From contig JADKZZ010000039.1 of assembly GCA_020848475.1 (NCBI GenBank), forward strand, positions 1 through 50,495: 50,495 bases of DNA, written 5' to 3'. The notes beneath the pieces were generated by a model. It was not told the origin of the DNA and did no database searches. It worked only from the letters and a program-made list of their open reading frames with translations. Source of the stretch: Chitinophagales bacterium. GTDB lineage: Bacteria; Bacteroidota; Bacteroidia; Chitinophagales; JADIYW01. A program made the translations under genes and the position numbers. This document shows, piece by piece, positions 37,489 to 46,020 of the stretch; the stretch's first letter is position 1, and each line of letters starts with the position of its first letter.

Positions 37489-37496
37489 TATATTTG
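37489..37496 (+). promoter_or_regulatory. putative -7 element TATATTTG before the 37515 gene
   Basis: The 18-base string TATATTTGAATAAATAAA is identical to the promoter region of the ParDE operon. The ATG begins 18 bp after the element. No clear -33 element is seen. Confidence 0.4.
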
Positions 37497-37514
37497 AATA
37501 AATAAATTATAAAA

Positions 37515-37856
37515 ATGAAAAATCATGTTCTACTTTTAATGCCAATATTAGCATCAGTAATTCTTTTTGCTGCAAAACCTAAAACAGGTGTTCATTCGGT
37601 GAGTGAATTTGAAAAACTATACCAATCGAAAGAATTTCCGTTTAACAAAATTTCAGATACTACTTTTCAGCGTTTAAAATCAGGAATTGCCTTTGATGAT
37701 AAAGGACAATTCAGAGGTTTTCTGTTTATTGGCGGATTGCGCAAAGAACTCACGTATGAAGAATATGTAAGATTTAATGAGTTAATTAGCGGTTTTCAAC
37801 AAGCCACTTCAGAAGAAGATAAAAAAGAATATGAAAGACGCAGAAATTTAAAGTAA
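37515..37856 (+). CDS. small exported hypothetical protein
   Basis: This 113-residue protein has a signal-like N-terminus (MKNHVLLLMPILASVILFA) and then 'GVHSVSEFEKLYQSKEFPFNKISDTTFQRLKSGIAFDDKGQFRGFLFIGGLRKELTYEEYVRFNELISGF'. It ends in a charged helix, 'ATSEEDKKEYERRRNLK'. It is probably periplasmic, with no recognised family. A repeat-rich, non-coding stretch follows it. Confidence 0.65.
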   Translation: MKNHVLLLMPILASVILFAAKPKTGVHSVSEFEKLYQSKEFPFNKISDTTFQRLKSGIAFDDKGQFRGFLFIGGLRKELTYEEYVRFNELISGFQQATSEEDKKEYERRRNLK

Positions 37857-37874
37857 TTATAAATTATTCCTTGA

Positions 37875-37899
37875 TTTGTTGGTTTTTTTGACCAACAAA
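37875..37899. repeat. hairpin repeat, copy 1 (TTTGTTGGT/ACCAACAAA)
   Basis: A perfect 9-bp stem with a TTTTTTG loop lies 18 bp past the stop of the 37515 gene. It lacks a following T-run. The arm sequence TTTGTTGG recurs in the next hairpin and as a single arm at 38655-38664. Confidence 0.6.
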
Positions 37900-37946
37900 C
37901 CATCATGATAATATTCGTCTATTGCGTTTTTATTCACGCTTGGCAG

Positions 37947-37969
37947 TTTGTTGGCTGCAAGCCAACAAA
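37947..37969. repeat. hairpin repeat, copy 2 (TTTGTTGGCT/AGCCAACAAA)
   Basis: A perfect 10-bp stem with a 3-nt loop, GCA, lies 72 bp after copy 1 and shares its TTTGTTGG arm. The two are related hairpins; no gene lies between them. Confidence 0.6.
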
Positions 37970-38072
37970 GGCAGAGGATAATTTCCGTCGCATTCATATG
38001 CAAATGTTATCCTTATTCCTAAATACAGCTTATCTATTTATTCAGAGTATGTGAATCTTCCGAACACTTATG

Positions 38073-38222
38073 GTGTCCTCACGAACCACATTACAAGAAA
38101 ACATTTCTATTGTTTTTTCAGTACGATACATACGTGTTTTAATTCCGCACAAGTATGCATCTTCACAAACCTTAGCTGCATACTTGCGCAAATTGTGATT
38201 TTATGTTGTTTTGTGAGGACAC
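38073..38222. repeat. 150-bp element with terminal inverted repeats and an internal hairpin
   Basis: The ends are GTGTCCTCAC (38073-38082) and its perfect complement GTGAGGACAC (38213-38222), and imperfect complementarity continues inwards for about 25-30 bp. Inside, GCACAAGTATGCA (38147-38159) pairs with TGCATACTTGCGC (38177-38189) with one mismatch. Both ends are followed on the plus strand by GAACC. This fills much of the 391-bp gene-free stretch 37857-38247; no ORF is convincing there. It could be a miniature mobile element or a structured RNA. Confidence 0.5.
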
Positions 38223-38247
38223 GAACCAAGGCTATCGGTTATTTACT

Positions 38248-38604
38248 TTATTCTGTGATGTCAAATATTTTTTTAAGCTTTGGTTTATTTATAACCTGTC
38301 CATTACATATCAAATAAGCAATATTTACAGTGTCTTCTGCAATTTTAAAATGTAATTTCTTACCTTCTATTCTGTATTGATTAGGTAATGACATTGTGAT
38401 AAATGAATCTAATGTATAATCAGAAACTTTCATTAAATACGGTGGTGTGTTTAGTCCTGTACTCACACACTCTGGATTATAATATCTTACTACTTCTCCA
38501 CTGTATATTTTATTTGGATCAAGAATTTCTTCTTTACATTTCTTTTTGCAAGCATTAGAAAATACGCTAAAAAGTGCTACTGTAATCAAAATTGTTTTTT
38601 TCAT
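38248..38604 (-). CDS. small predicted lipoprotein
   Basis: This 118-residue protein begins 'MKKTILITVALFSVFSNACKKKCKEE', with a lipobox-like 'FSNAC' and Cys19. The mature part, 'YSGEVVRYYNPECVSTGLNTPPYLMKVSDYTLDSFITMSLPNQYRIEGKKLHFKIAE', resembles small Bacteroidota lipoproteins that carry a short beta-barrel-like domain; the role is unknown. The gene lies inside a segment bordered by 16-bp direct repeats. Confidence 0.7.
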   Translation of the reverse strand: MKKTILITVALFSVFSNACKKKCKEEILDPNKIYSGEVVRYYNPECVSTGLNTPPYLMKVSDYTLDSFITMSLPNQYRIEGKKLHFKIAEDTVNIAYLICNGQVINKPKLKKIFDITE

Positions 38605-38648
38605 TTTTAATTGTTTAAGTAAATATTATTTCCCTTGCCTTGCTAATC

Positions 38649-38664
38649 TTTTTGACCAACAAAC
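38649..38664. repeat. 16-bp direct repeat TTTTTGACCAACAAAC (second copy; first at 37885-37900)
   Basis: The same 16 bases occur at 37885-37900, inside hairpin copy 1. The two copies bracket a segment of about 780 bp containing the hairpin, the 150-bp element and the small lipoprotein gene. Confidence 0.7.
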
Positions 38665-38698
38665 TAGCATCCTTTCGCGAGTTTGGAGAGATAAATTT

Positions 38699-39481
38699 CT
38701 ATATCGAAATCTTCAAATAAATCGGACAATGGTCAGAGTGTTTGACGTCCATAAATATTTTTGCATCTTCAATTTGTTGTTCCATTTCTTTTGTCGTTAC
38801 TAAATAATCGATACGCCAACCTTTATTATTGCCACGTGCATTTGCCCTATTGCTCCACCAAGAATAATGATGCAATAAACTAGGATGAACATGTCTAAAA
38901 GTATCAATAAAACCACTATTAAATAATTTGCTCATCCATTCGCGTTCTTCCGGCAAAAATCCTGAACTATTTTTGTTTCCTTTTGGATCGTGAATATCAA
39001 TTTCGGTATGACAAATATTATAATCACCTGCTAGAATTATCTTTTGACTATCTTGCTTAATATCATGTATGTACTTGTACATATCATCGAGATATGCCAT
39101 TTTTACTTGTTGTCGTTCATCGCCGCTCGAACCTGAAGGAAAATAGCTGTTAATAATCGTGATGTCTCCAATATCCAAACGAATCAGCCTGCCTTCAAAA
39201 TCATATTGATGAATATCCATTCCCTTCACCACATTATCATGTAAAACCTCATTTTTTATGGCAATTCCAACGCCGCTATATCCTTTTTTTTGCGCAGAAA
39301 ACCAATGAGTTTGAAAGCCTATTTCATGAAAGTGTTCTGATGGTATATCTAATTCATTCGCTTTTATTTCTTGAAATAAATACACATCATGATTGGTCGT
39401 TTTTATCCAATCTATTAAACCTTTGGAGACAGCAGAGCGTATGCCATTTACGTTATACGAAATAATTTCTAATGACTTCAT
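38699..39481 (-). CDS. xth: exodeoxyribonuclease III (ExoIII/AP endonuclease family)
   Basis: This 260-residue Mg-dependent repair nuclease acts as 3'-5' exonuclease and AP endonuclease. Motifs in order: 'ISYNVNGIRSAVSKG' (Asn10), 'DVYLFQEIKA' (catalytic Glu38), 'INSYFPSGSSGDERQ', 'ILAGDYNICHTEIDI' (Asp and Asn ligands), 'WSNRANARGNNKGWRIDYLV' and the terminal 'KHSDHCPIYL' with the catalytic Asp-His. The length matches XthA. It is divergent from the DUF5686 gene, 45 bp apart. Confidence 0.95.
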   Translation of the reverse strand: MKSLEIISYNVNGIRSAVSKGLIDWIKTTNHDVYLFQEIKANELDIPSEHFHEIGFQTHWFSAQKKGYSGVGIAIKNEVLHDNVVKGMDIHQYDFEGRLIRLDIGDITIINSYFPSGSSGDERQQVKMAYLDDMYKYIHDIKQDSQKIILAGDYNICHTEIDIHDPKGNKNSSGFLPEEREWMSKLFNSGFIDTFRHVHPSLLHHYSWWSNRANARGNNKGWRIDYLVTTKEMEQQIEDAKIFMDVKHSDHCPIYLKISI

Positions 39482-39526
39482 TTACAAATATTTTTTTCAG
39501 CGATAATTTTTTAACTTCACCATTTA

Positions 39527-42004
39527 TTGAAAGCGGTAAAAGCAAATATACTAATCCTTTTTTTCTTAGGATATTTTTCTGTACATGCACAGACATTTAT
39601 AGATGGCATTGTGTTGGATAGTGTAAGCAAATCGCCGATAAGTTATGCTAATATTTACATTAAAGGCACCACCATTGGCGTCACTACAGATGATACAGGC
39701 TATTTTAAATTGCCACTCACGCAAGCTTTCGATTCTATCACGGCGGCATATTTAGGTTATGAAGAAAAAACAATTCGCCTCAGTAAGCAAAGCAAACAAA
39801 GACTTGTTTTTTTGTTGTCATCGAGCGCAAACACATTGGCAGAAACCGTAATTGTTGCCAACAAAGAAAGCTTGGAAGATTATCTTATTCGTAAAATATT
39901 AGAAAATAAAGAAAAGAACGACAAAAAACATTTACAAAATTACAGCTACGAACTGTATAATAAAATAGAGTTAGATGTGAAAAATATGTCTGACAAATTT
40001 ATGAATCGAAAAATACTAAAACCATTCAAGTTTGTATTCGACAATATTGACAGTACCTCTGAAGAAGAACCATTTTTGCCACTGATGTTGTCCGAAAATA
40101 TTTCCGATTATTATTATACCAATAAACTCAATAAAAAACGAGAGATAATTAAAGCCTCAAAAATGTCAGGCATTAGCGATGCAAGTTTTAATGAGTTTCT
40201 AAATGCAACTTATCAAGATATAAATGTCTATGACAACGCCTATACTATTCTCGAAAAGCAATTCATCAGCCCAATTGCAAACGTATGTAAAACGTTTTAT
40301 AAATATAAAGTAATCGATACTTTGGTGCTCGATAATATTGTGCACTACAAGATGTTATTTGAACCTAAAACAAAAGGTGATAACACATTTTTAGGTAGTT
40401 TTATTGTGTCAGAAAATAATTATGCTATTAAAAGCATTCAGCTAAGAATGGCTGCTCATGTTAATATTAATTTCGTCAAAAAAATAGAAATCAACCAAGA
40501 TTTTGATAATGTAGATGGCCTGTGTTGGATGATGACCAAAGACCATCTTGTCATCGAATTTAAACCTTTGGAAAAAACACCAGCGATTGTCACTAGAAAA
40601 AATACAGTATATAGAAATTTTAAAATCAACACAGCATATAATGATTCCATGATAGCTGTGCTTAAAGAGGAACTCACAATGGATGAGCATACGATAAAAA
40701 AAGATCAAGCATTTTGGGACACTTCTCGATTTATACAATTATCAAAAAACGAAGCAGCAGTTTATCATATCATTGATACTTTAAAAACGGTACCTGCTTA
40801 TAAAACATATGTCGATATTATCAATTTTGTGTTGACTGGCTATTACAAAGCAGGACCAGTAGAAATTGGACCAATATTGAATACAGTAAGCTTTAATAAG
40901 CTCGAAGGTTGGCGTTTTGGCATTGGTTTGCGCACGAATGATAAGATGTGTTCGTGGGCTCAAATTAGTGCTCATATCGCATATGGCTTGCGCGATAAAA
41001 AAGTGAAAGGCGATGTAGGTGTTCGATTTTTAGTTGACAAACGACCGCGTCAAATTATTAGTGCATCGTACACACACGATGTAAGCGAACTCAGCAAAAC
41101 TTCAGATTTACTGGCTACCGACAATATCTTGAGTATTATAATAAACAGAAGAAAACCAGATGTGCGTTTGCTATATTTTGAAGAAGCCAAACTCGGATAC
41201 TCAATAGAATATAAACAAGGCATGTCCTTTGGCATCGCATTTCAAAACAGATACATCAAGCAAGGATTAGTGCCATTTCGATATGCGCTCACCAATAAAG
41301 AATTAGTGACTGACACCTTACATAGTCTAAGGCAATCAGAGCTGATTTTTAATGCACGATTTGCGATTGGTGAGAAATATATCAACAAAAACTCCTTATT
41401 CAGAAGTAGCATAAATACTAGCAAAGTGCCTGTCATACAATTTGAATATGTCTATGGCATCAATAAATTTTTAGGTAGTCAATTTAATTATCATAAACTC
41501 ACATTGTCGTATGCACAAATCATTCCAATACGCACTATTGGAAGATTTGAAATGCATATTCAAGCGGGAAAAGTATTCGGCACAGTGCCATTTTTGTTAA
41601 ATGAAGTGCATGATGGCAATCAGACATATGCCTTTAGCAATACTGCATTTAATGTGATGAACGATTATGAATTTTATAGTGATAGATATTTACAATGGAA
41701 TTTTTCACATCATTTCGATGGTTTTTTTCTGAATAGAATTCCAGGTATTAGAAAATTGAAATTGCGCGAAGTTATTCATACACGTGGCATTTGGGGAAAT
41801 GCTTCAGCAAAAAATAGGACATTTAATCAATTAAATACGAGCTTCATCAAGCCGACAGGAAAAATTCCATATATCGAAGTTGGTTTTGGTTTGGAAAATA
41901 TTTTAAAATTTATTCGTTGGGACGTGATGTGGCGTGTTACACATCGAGATAATCCAAAAGCATATAAGTGGATGATGACATTTGGTTTTAACTTTAATTT
42001 TTAA
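39527..42004 (+). CDS. DUF5686 outer-membrane protein with carboxypeptidase-regulatory-like domain
   Basis: The start codon is TTG at 39527: an in-frame stop lies at 39512-39514, there is no ATG between, and the TTG is followed at once by a signal peptide (KAVKANILILFFLGYFSVHAQ). The 825-residue protein then has a CarbopepD_reg-like Ig-fold domain ('TFIDGIVLDSVSKSPISYANIYIKGTTIGVTTDDTGYFKL', about 23-90) and the DUF5686 region ('ANKESLEDYLIRKILENKEKNDKKHLQNYSYELYNKIELDV'). The C-terminal half has amphipathic beta strands typical of a barrel and ends in Phe (MMTFGFNFNF), an outer-membrane assembly signal. It resembles TonB-dependent-receptor-associated proteins but lacks a plug. Confidence 0.9.
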   Translation: MKAVKANILILFFLGYFSVHAQTFIDGIVLDSVSKSPISYANIYIKGTTIGVTTDDTGYFKLPLTQAFDSITAAYLGYEEKTIRLSKQSKQRLVFLLSSSANTLAETVIVANKESLEDYLIRKILENKEKNDKKHLQNYSYELYNKIELDVKNMSDKFMNRKILKPFKFVFDNIDSTSEEEPFLPLMLSENISDYYYTNKLNKKREIIKASKMSGISDASFNEFLNATYQDINVYDNAYTILEKQFISPIANVCKTFYKYKVIDTLVLDNIVHYKMLFEPKTKGDNTFLGSFIVSENNYAIKSIQLRMAAHVNINFVKKIEINQDFDNVDGLCWMMTKDHLVIEFKPLEKTPAIVTRKNTVYRNFKINTAYNDSMIAVLKEELTMDEHTIKKDQAFWDTSRFIQLSKNEAAVYHIIDTLKTVPAYKTYVDIINFVLTGYYKAGPVEIGPILNTVSFNKLEGWRFGIGLRTNDKMCSWAQISAHIAYGLRDKKVKGDVGVRFLVDKRPRQIISASYTHDVSELSKTSDLLATDNILSIIINRRKPDVRLLYFEEAKLGYSIEYKQGMSFGIAFQNRYIKQGLVPFRYALTNKELVTDTLHSLRQSELIFNARFAIGEKYINKNSLFRSSINTSKVPVIQFEYVYGINKFLGSQFNYHKLTLSYAQIIPIRTIGRFEMHIQAGKVFGTVPFLLNEVHDGNQTYAFSNTAFNVMNDYEFYSDRYLQWNFSHHFDGFFLNRIPGIRKLKLREVIHTRGIWGNASAKNRTFNQLNTSFIKPTGKIPYIEVGFGLENILKFIRWDVMWRVTHRDNPKAYKWMMTFGFNFNF

Positions 42005-42048
42005 GCGAGAACGATAATTATTTTATACTTTTACAAAAAAGCTACACC

Positions 42049-42708
42049 TTGATTGCTACGCAATGCATAGATAATTCCATTCCATTTGTTAGACTGACAG
42101 ACACCGTTGGGTTTGCACTTGATTTAATGCAAGAGTTTAAGACACCAGCATTAGCAGTGCTTAACAAGGAAATGTATTGCGGTTTAATAACAGAAAATTT
42201 TTTATTAGAGCTCGATGATACCTTGTTAATTGATGCTTTAAATGAACATCTTCTAACATATAAAATTTCTAGTGATTTACATCTTTTTGATGTCATTAAA
42301 TCGTCGGCAGAATTCGATTCTTTCTTCCTTCCTGTGGTCAATACTACAAATGAATATCTCGGTATTAGCACACCACAAAAAATATTAGCAGCGTTTTCAC
42401 AAAACACAGCTTTAAATAATAGTGGCGGCATTGTAGTATTGGAAATGGATACAAAAAATTACTCGCTTACAGAAATATCAAAAATTGTAGAATCAAATAA
42501 TGCAATGATATTGCATAGTATGTTGGCATCAACAAGTCAAGCAAATCAGATACAAGTGTCATTAAAAATTAATAAAAATGACTTGAAAGACATTCAACTT
42601 TCCTTCGAGCGATTCCAATATAATGTAGTTGCGGTATTTCATCAATCAGAATATGAACATCAATTGCAAGAACGCTACGAGAGCCTTATGCGTTATTTAG
42701 AAGTGTAA
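42049..42708 (+). CDS. CBS domain-containing protein
   Basis: The start is TTG at 42049, with no in-frame ATG before the domain; 'MIATQCIDNSIPFVRLTDTVGFALDLMQEFKTPALAVLN' is the normal beginning of this Bacteroidota family. The first 130 residues form a CBS pair ('YCGLITENFLLELDD...', 'FFLPVVNTTNEYLGISTPQKIL'), a nucleotide-sensing module. The C-terminal part ('GGIVVLEMDTKNYSLTEISKIVESNNAMILHSML...') is ACT-like. A regulatory role is likely, but the partner is unknown. The gene follows DUF5686 by 44 bp and its end overlaps the convergent glycosyltransferase gene by 23 bp. Confidence 0.87.
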   Translation: MIATQCIDNSIPFVRLTDTVGFALDLMQEFKTPALAVLNKEMYCGLITENFLLELDDTLLIDALNEHLLTYKISSDLHLFDVIKSSAEFDSFFLPVVNTTNEYLGISTPQKILAAFSQNTALNNSGGIVVLEMDTKNYSLTEISKIVESNNAMILHSMLASTSQANQIQVSLKINKNDLKDIQLSFERFQYNVVAVFHQSEYEHQLQERYESLMRYLEV

Positions 42709-44191
42709 TTTTCTTTCTTACAAATTCATACATTTCAACTGCAAATATTGCGCCTGAAATATATAAAAACGGGAACATAGGCACTAAATATCTTGCTTCA
42801 AAATAATTGATGACATATAGCATGTAAAAACAATTAATGCAAACAAAAAACAAGATGGCAATATAGATAATTAAGTGTTTTTTTATAAATAAAATATTGC
42901 CGATTAAAGAGATAAATAAAAAAATATTCAATAGCAATAGGATTGCTTTTATAACAAAGAAAAGATAATTGTTTTTGTAATCATATAAGAAATATAGTGT
43001 GCCTGCATTACTTTGGAAAATAATGCTTTCCATCATTTTCATTGGCATGATTACATAATATGAAAATGGATGCTGGGCGATATGTTTGTCATTAATTTTT
43101 TTTATAAAGAGTACAGCATTTTGCTCAGCAATGGCAAGGTCTTTTTTTGTTGGCGATGTAAATTTGTAGGCATAGTAATCATAAACACAATTGTAAATGG
43201 AAGCGACAGTATTTTTGCTATAATGTGTAAATGCTGCTTTAGGTAAAGCAGTAAGCATAGAGTCAATTAATGTTTGTTTGTCGCGCTTGGATAAAATTTG
43301 TTGCCACATTTTATTAGAAACACTTTCTGCGCTATAATCAGCAGGATTGGTCCATGTAGAAATCCATTTTCTCAGTTCAATATTTTGTAAACCATAAGTC
43401 ATCGGATCGCCGTAATATTTTTCGAGTAAAATAAATTCGCCATTTGTTACTTTGTAATTGCGAATCACATACGGTGTAAATACAAGCAACACGCCTACGC
43501 CAAATGCAAAAGTTGTTTTTAGAAAGCTTGTTTTGTTTTTATAATATAGCAATAAAATGGAAATTGCAACAGCACCTCCAAAGAAGAAAATAGGTGGCCT
43601 ACACAACGATGCAATAGAAAAGAAAATGCCTGTTGTCAACCAATCACGGAGCTTGGAATTGCGTATTGCTTTTGAAAAAAAATATAATGTAAGTACTACC
43701 AATGCTGGACTTATCGACTCTGTAAGCGTGAAATATGTATTGCTAATCAAGGTTGGATTAAATCCATACAATAAAAATGCGAGCCATGCCATTTTTTTAT
43801 TTCTAGTCAGATTGTTTACTGCCAATAAAAAAAGAACAGCAGACAGTGCAAACAAAATCGTTTGTGTGATTTTTATAAAAAAGAAACTATTTTTTTTGCC
43901 AAATAAAAGATAATGAACACCATAAAACATAGGATAAATAGGTGTTCGGCGCACCAAGTATTTTTTATCGCTAGCGTCGCAAGTGAAACCATGTCCTGCG
44001 AGCCAATTTTTTATTTGTGGCAAGTAAAAACTATTGTCAATGGAATAAATGGTCTGCCCATGTACTAAGCGTTCATTTTCTGCTAAGAAGCTAGCATTTT
44101 TCACAAAATCAGCATTGATGGTATTGATTATAAAAGCAAATCCTATCACGCAAAAAAACGCTATTAAGATATTTTTTTTATTAATAGGCAT
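42686..44191 (-). CDS. polytopic membrane glycosyltransferase (GT39/ArnT-like, PMT_2)
   Basis: The 501-residue integral membrane protein has about 10-12 hydrophobic segments, with an extracytoplasmic loop after the first helix ('LVHGQTIYSIDNSFYLPQIKNWLAGHGFTCDASDKKYLVRRTPIYPMFYGVHYLLFG') that carries the Asp and Arg typical of PMT_2/GT39 enzymes. Such enzymes transfer sugars from polyprenyl-phosphate donors on the outer face of the inner membrane. The track start (44320, TTG or GTG) extends 129 bp into the upstream aminotransferase; the ATG at 44191 gives MPINKKNILIAFFCVIGFAF and an 11-bp overlap. It is the last gene of the sugar operon. Confidence 0.8.
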   Translation of the reverse strand: MPINKKNILIAFFCVIGFAFIINTINADFVKNASFLAENERLVHGQTIYSIDNSFYLPQIKNWLAGHGFTCDASDKKYLVRRTPIYPMFYGVHYLLFGKKNSFFFIKITQTILFALSAVLFLLAVNNLTRNKKMAWLAFLLYGFNPTLISNTYFTLTESISPALVVLTLYFFSKAIRNSKLRDWLTTGIFFSIASLCRPPIFFFGGAVAISILLLYYKNKTSFLKTTFAFGVGVLLVFTPYVIRNYKVTNGEFILLEKYYGDPMTYGLQNIELRKWISTWTNPADYSAESVSNKMWQQILSKRDKQTLIDSMLTALPKAAFTHYSKNTVASIYNCVYDYYAYKFTSPTKKDLAIAEQNAVLFIKKINDKHIAQHPFSYYVIMPMKMMESIIFQSNAGTLYFLYDYKNNYLFFVIKAILLLLNIFLFISLIGNILFIKKHLIIYIAILFFVCINCFYMLYVINYFEARYLVPMFPFLYISGAIFAVEMYEFVRKKITLLNNA

Positions 44192-45317
44192 ATTGCTCAA
44201 CAAATGTAGTAATGGTTGGAATAATAGTATGTGTAATTTCTTCTGTAGATAACTCATAGAATAGTGGTAAACGCAGTAAACATTGGCTATATCTATCCGC
44301 TTCTTGCAAAATACGACCATCGTGTTTGTCTAAAAAATATGGACTTTTATGCAGGGATTGATAATGAAAAACTGCTAAAATATTTTTACTTCTAAAAAAG
44401 TCTATAAGCTGGTTTCGGTCTTCCGCTTGCTGGCAAACCAAATAAAATGCATGAGCATTGTTGCTGGCATATTCATGAATGACAGGCAATTGAAAAAAAT
44501 CAGCATAAGCAAGGAGTGCTTCATAATAGGTATTCCAGAGGGAAATTCGTTTTTGTTGAATATCGTCTATGGCTTCTATTTGCGCCCACAAAAAGGCTGC
44601 TGTAATTTCAGATGGTAGAAAGGAAGAACCAATATCCACCCAATTATATTTGTCAATTTCACCACGATAAAATTTATTTCTATTAGTTCCTTTCTCTCGT
44701 ATTATTTCAGCACGTTCAATAAATTTTTCGTCATTAATGACGAGCATGCCTCCTTCACCTGCAATGATATTTTTTGTTTCGTGAAATGAGAACGCTGCTA
44801 AATGACCAATGCTTCCTAGTGGTTTGCCTTTGTAATAAGCGTCTATCGCTTGCGCAGCGTCTTCAATGACAAATAAATTATGATTGTTGGCTAATGCAAT
44901 GATGTTGTCCATATCACAAGCCACGCCAGCATAGTGCACCACAACAATTGCTTTCGTATTTCGTGTAATTAAGTTTGCAATTTTTGTTGCATCAATATTT
45001 GGGTGTTCGGCACTGCTATCCGCAAATACAATCTTTGCTCCACGCATAATAAAAGCATTTGCAGTAGAAACAAAAGTAAAGCTCGGCATAATCACTTCAT
45101 CGCCTTCTTGAATATTAATTAAAATGGCGGCCATCTCTAGCGCATCAGTACAGGAAGACGTAAGCATTGATTTTTTAAAGCCATATTTTTCTTCAAAAAA
45201 ACGTTCGCACCTTTTTGTAAAAACACCATCACCTGAAAGCTTTCCAATAGCGGCAGCTTCTTGTATGTAAGTGATTTCTTTTCCTGTTAAATATGGTTTG
45301 TTAAATGGTATTTGCAT
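44181..45317 (-). CDS. wecE: dTDP-4-amino-4,6-dideoxygalactose transaminase-like (WecE/RffA)
   Basis: The 378-residue DegT/DnrJ/EryC1/StrS aminotransferase uses PLP and glutamate to convert dTDP-4-keto-6-deoxyglucose to its 4-amino sugar. The sequence is very close to WecE: 'MQIPFNKPYLTGKEITYIQEAAAIGKLSGDGVFTKRC', 'GDEVIMPSFTFVSTANAFIMRGAKIVF', 'IEDAAQAIDAYYKGKPLGSIGH', PLP Lys182 in 'FSFHETKNIIAGEGG' and 'IIREKGTNRNKFYRGEIDKYNWVDIGSS'. Its partners in the operon are a WecD-like acetyltransferase upstream (17-bp overlap) and a glycosyltransferase downstream (11-bp overlap). Confidence 0.93.
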   Translation of the reverse strand: MQIPFNKPYLTGKEITYIQEAAAIGKLSGDGVFTKRCERFFEEKYGFKKSMLTSSCTDALEMAAILINIQEGDEVIMPSFTFVSTANAFIMRGAKIVFADSSAEHPNIDATKIANLITRNTKAIVVVHYAGVACDMDNIIALANNHNLFVIEDAAQAIDAYYKGKPLGSIGHLAAFSFHETKNIIAGEGGMLVINDEKFIERAEIIREKGTNRNKFYRGEIDKYNWVDIGSSFLPSEITAAFLWAQIEAIDDIQQKRISLWNTYYEALLAYADFFQLPVIHEYASNNAHAFYLVCQQAEDRNQLIDFFRSKNILAVFHYQSLHKSPYFLDKHDGRILQEADRYSQCLLRLPLFYELSTEEITHTIIPTITTFVEQYAY

Positions 45318-46020
45318 GCTTCTTCCAATGATGGTGTGTATATAAAATGCTAATTTCTTGGCAGCCTACACGTTGGTAAAATGCACAAGCATTCTTGTTT
45401 TCTGTTTGTGTTATAATTTCTAATGTAGTAAAATTATTTTTAATTGCAAAGTATTCGGCTGCTTCCATTAAGGCTTTGCCAATGCCTTCATTTTGATGTT
45501 GCTGATCCACTGCAATTAAACCGACTTTCGCCAAATTTTCTTTAAAAACCAATGTGATAAATCCTTTTGGATATTGTATATCACCATATACCAAAACAAT
45601 ATCAGCGCTTACTTTTTGTACAGCATTTTCAATCCATTGTCGATATAGATTTTTATAGCTAGTAGCACCAAAATTTGGATCTAACTTAAACCGTGAAAAA
45701 GCGCCTGCTTGTATAGATAAATTAATTAAAGCGTCGTTAGTTGTGGCAAATGGATACACTGCTATTTGTTTGTCAACTGAAGTAACGTTACGAAGCAGTT
45801 GTTTTCTATAAATTGTTTTTATGTCCGTATATGTAATATTAAAATTTGTTTGATTTTCTAAAAACGTGTCGAGATTTTGTGCTGTTTGTTCAATGTAAAT
45901 TAAATCAAACGAATTAATTTCTGCTGCTGTAATAGATTGCAATTTACTGAGCTCATCGATTTTACCAATGCGTAGTTGAAAAAAATCAGAATCCCAGGTG
46001 AGTGCTTGTATTATTTCCAT
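45301..46020 (-). CDS. wecD: GNAT acetyltransferase, WecD-like (amino-sugar N-acetyltransferase)
   Basis: The product has 239 residues. The N-terminal part has 'LTWDSDFFQLRIGKI', the WecD-type start, and the segment 'AFSRFKLDPNFGATSYKNLYRQWIENAVQK' strongly resembles WecD. The C-terminal GNAT core has acetyl-CoA loop 'DQQHQNEGIGKALMEAAEYFAI'. It would N-acetylate the amino sugar made by the WecE-like enzyme. The track start at 46023 is GTG; the ATG at 46020 shares one base with the upstream stop (TGATG), so translation is coupled. Confidence 0.83.
   Translation of the reverse strand: MEIIQALTWDSDFFQLRIGKIDELSKLQSITAAEINSFDLIYIEQTAQNLDTFLENQTNFNITYTDIKTIYRKQLLRNVTSVDKQIAVYPFATTNDALINLSIQAGAFSRFKLDPNFGATSYKNLYRQWIENAVQKVSADIVLVYGDIQYPKGFITLVFKENLAKVGLIAVDQQHQNEGIGKALMEAAEYFAIKNNFTTLEIITQTENKNACAFYQRVGCQEISILYTHHHWKKHANTI

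Noticed and set aside
37875-37899. Intrinsic terminator for the 37515 gene
   Set aside because: The stem is good but the T-run is in the loop, not after the stem, so it does not have the form of a terminator.
42049-42051. Moving the CBS gene start to a downstream ATG
   Set aside because: The residues directly after the TTG match the normal family beginning, and no ATG occurs before the first CBS strand.
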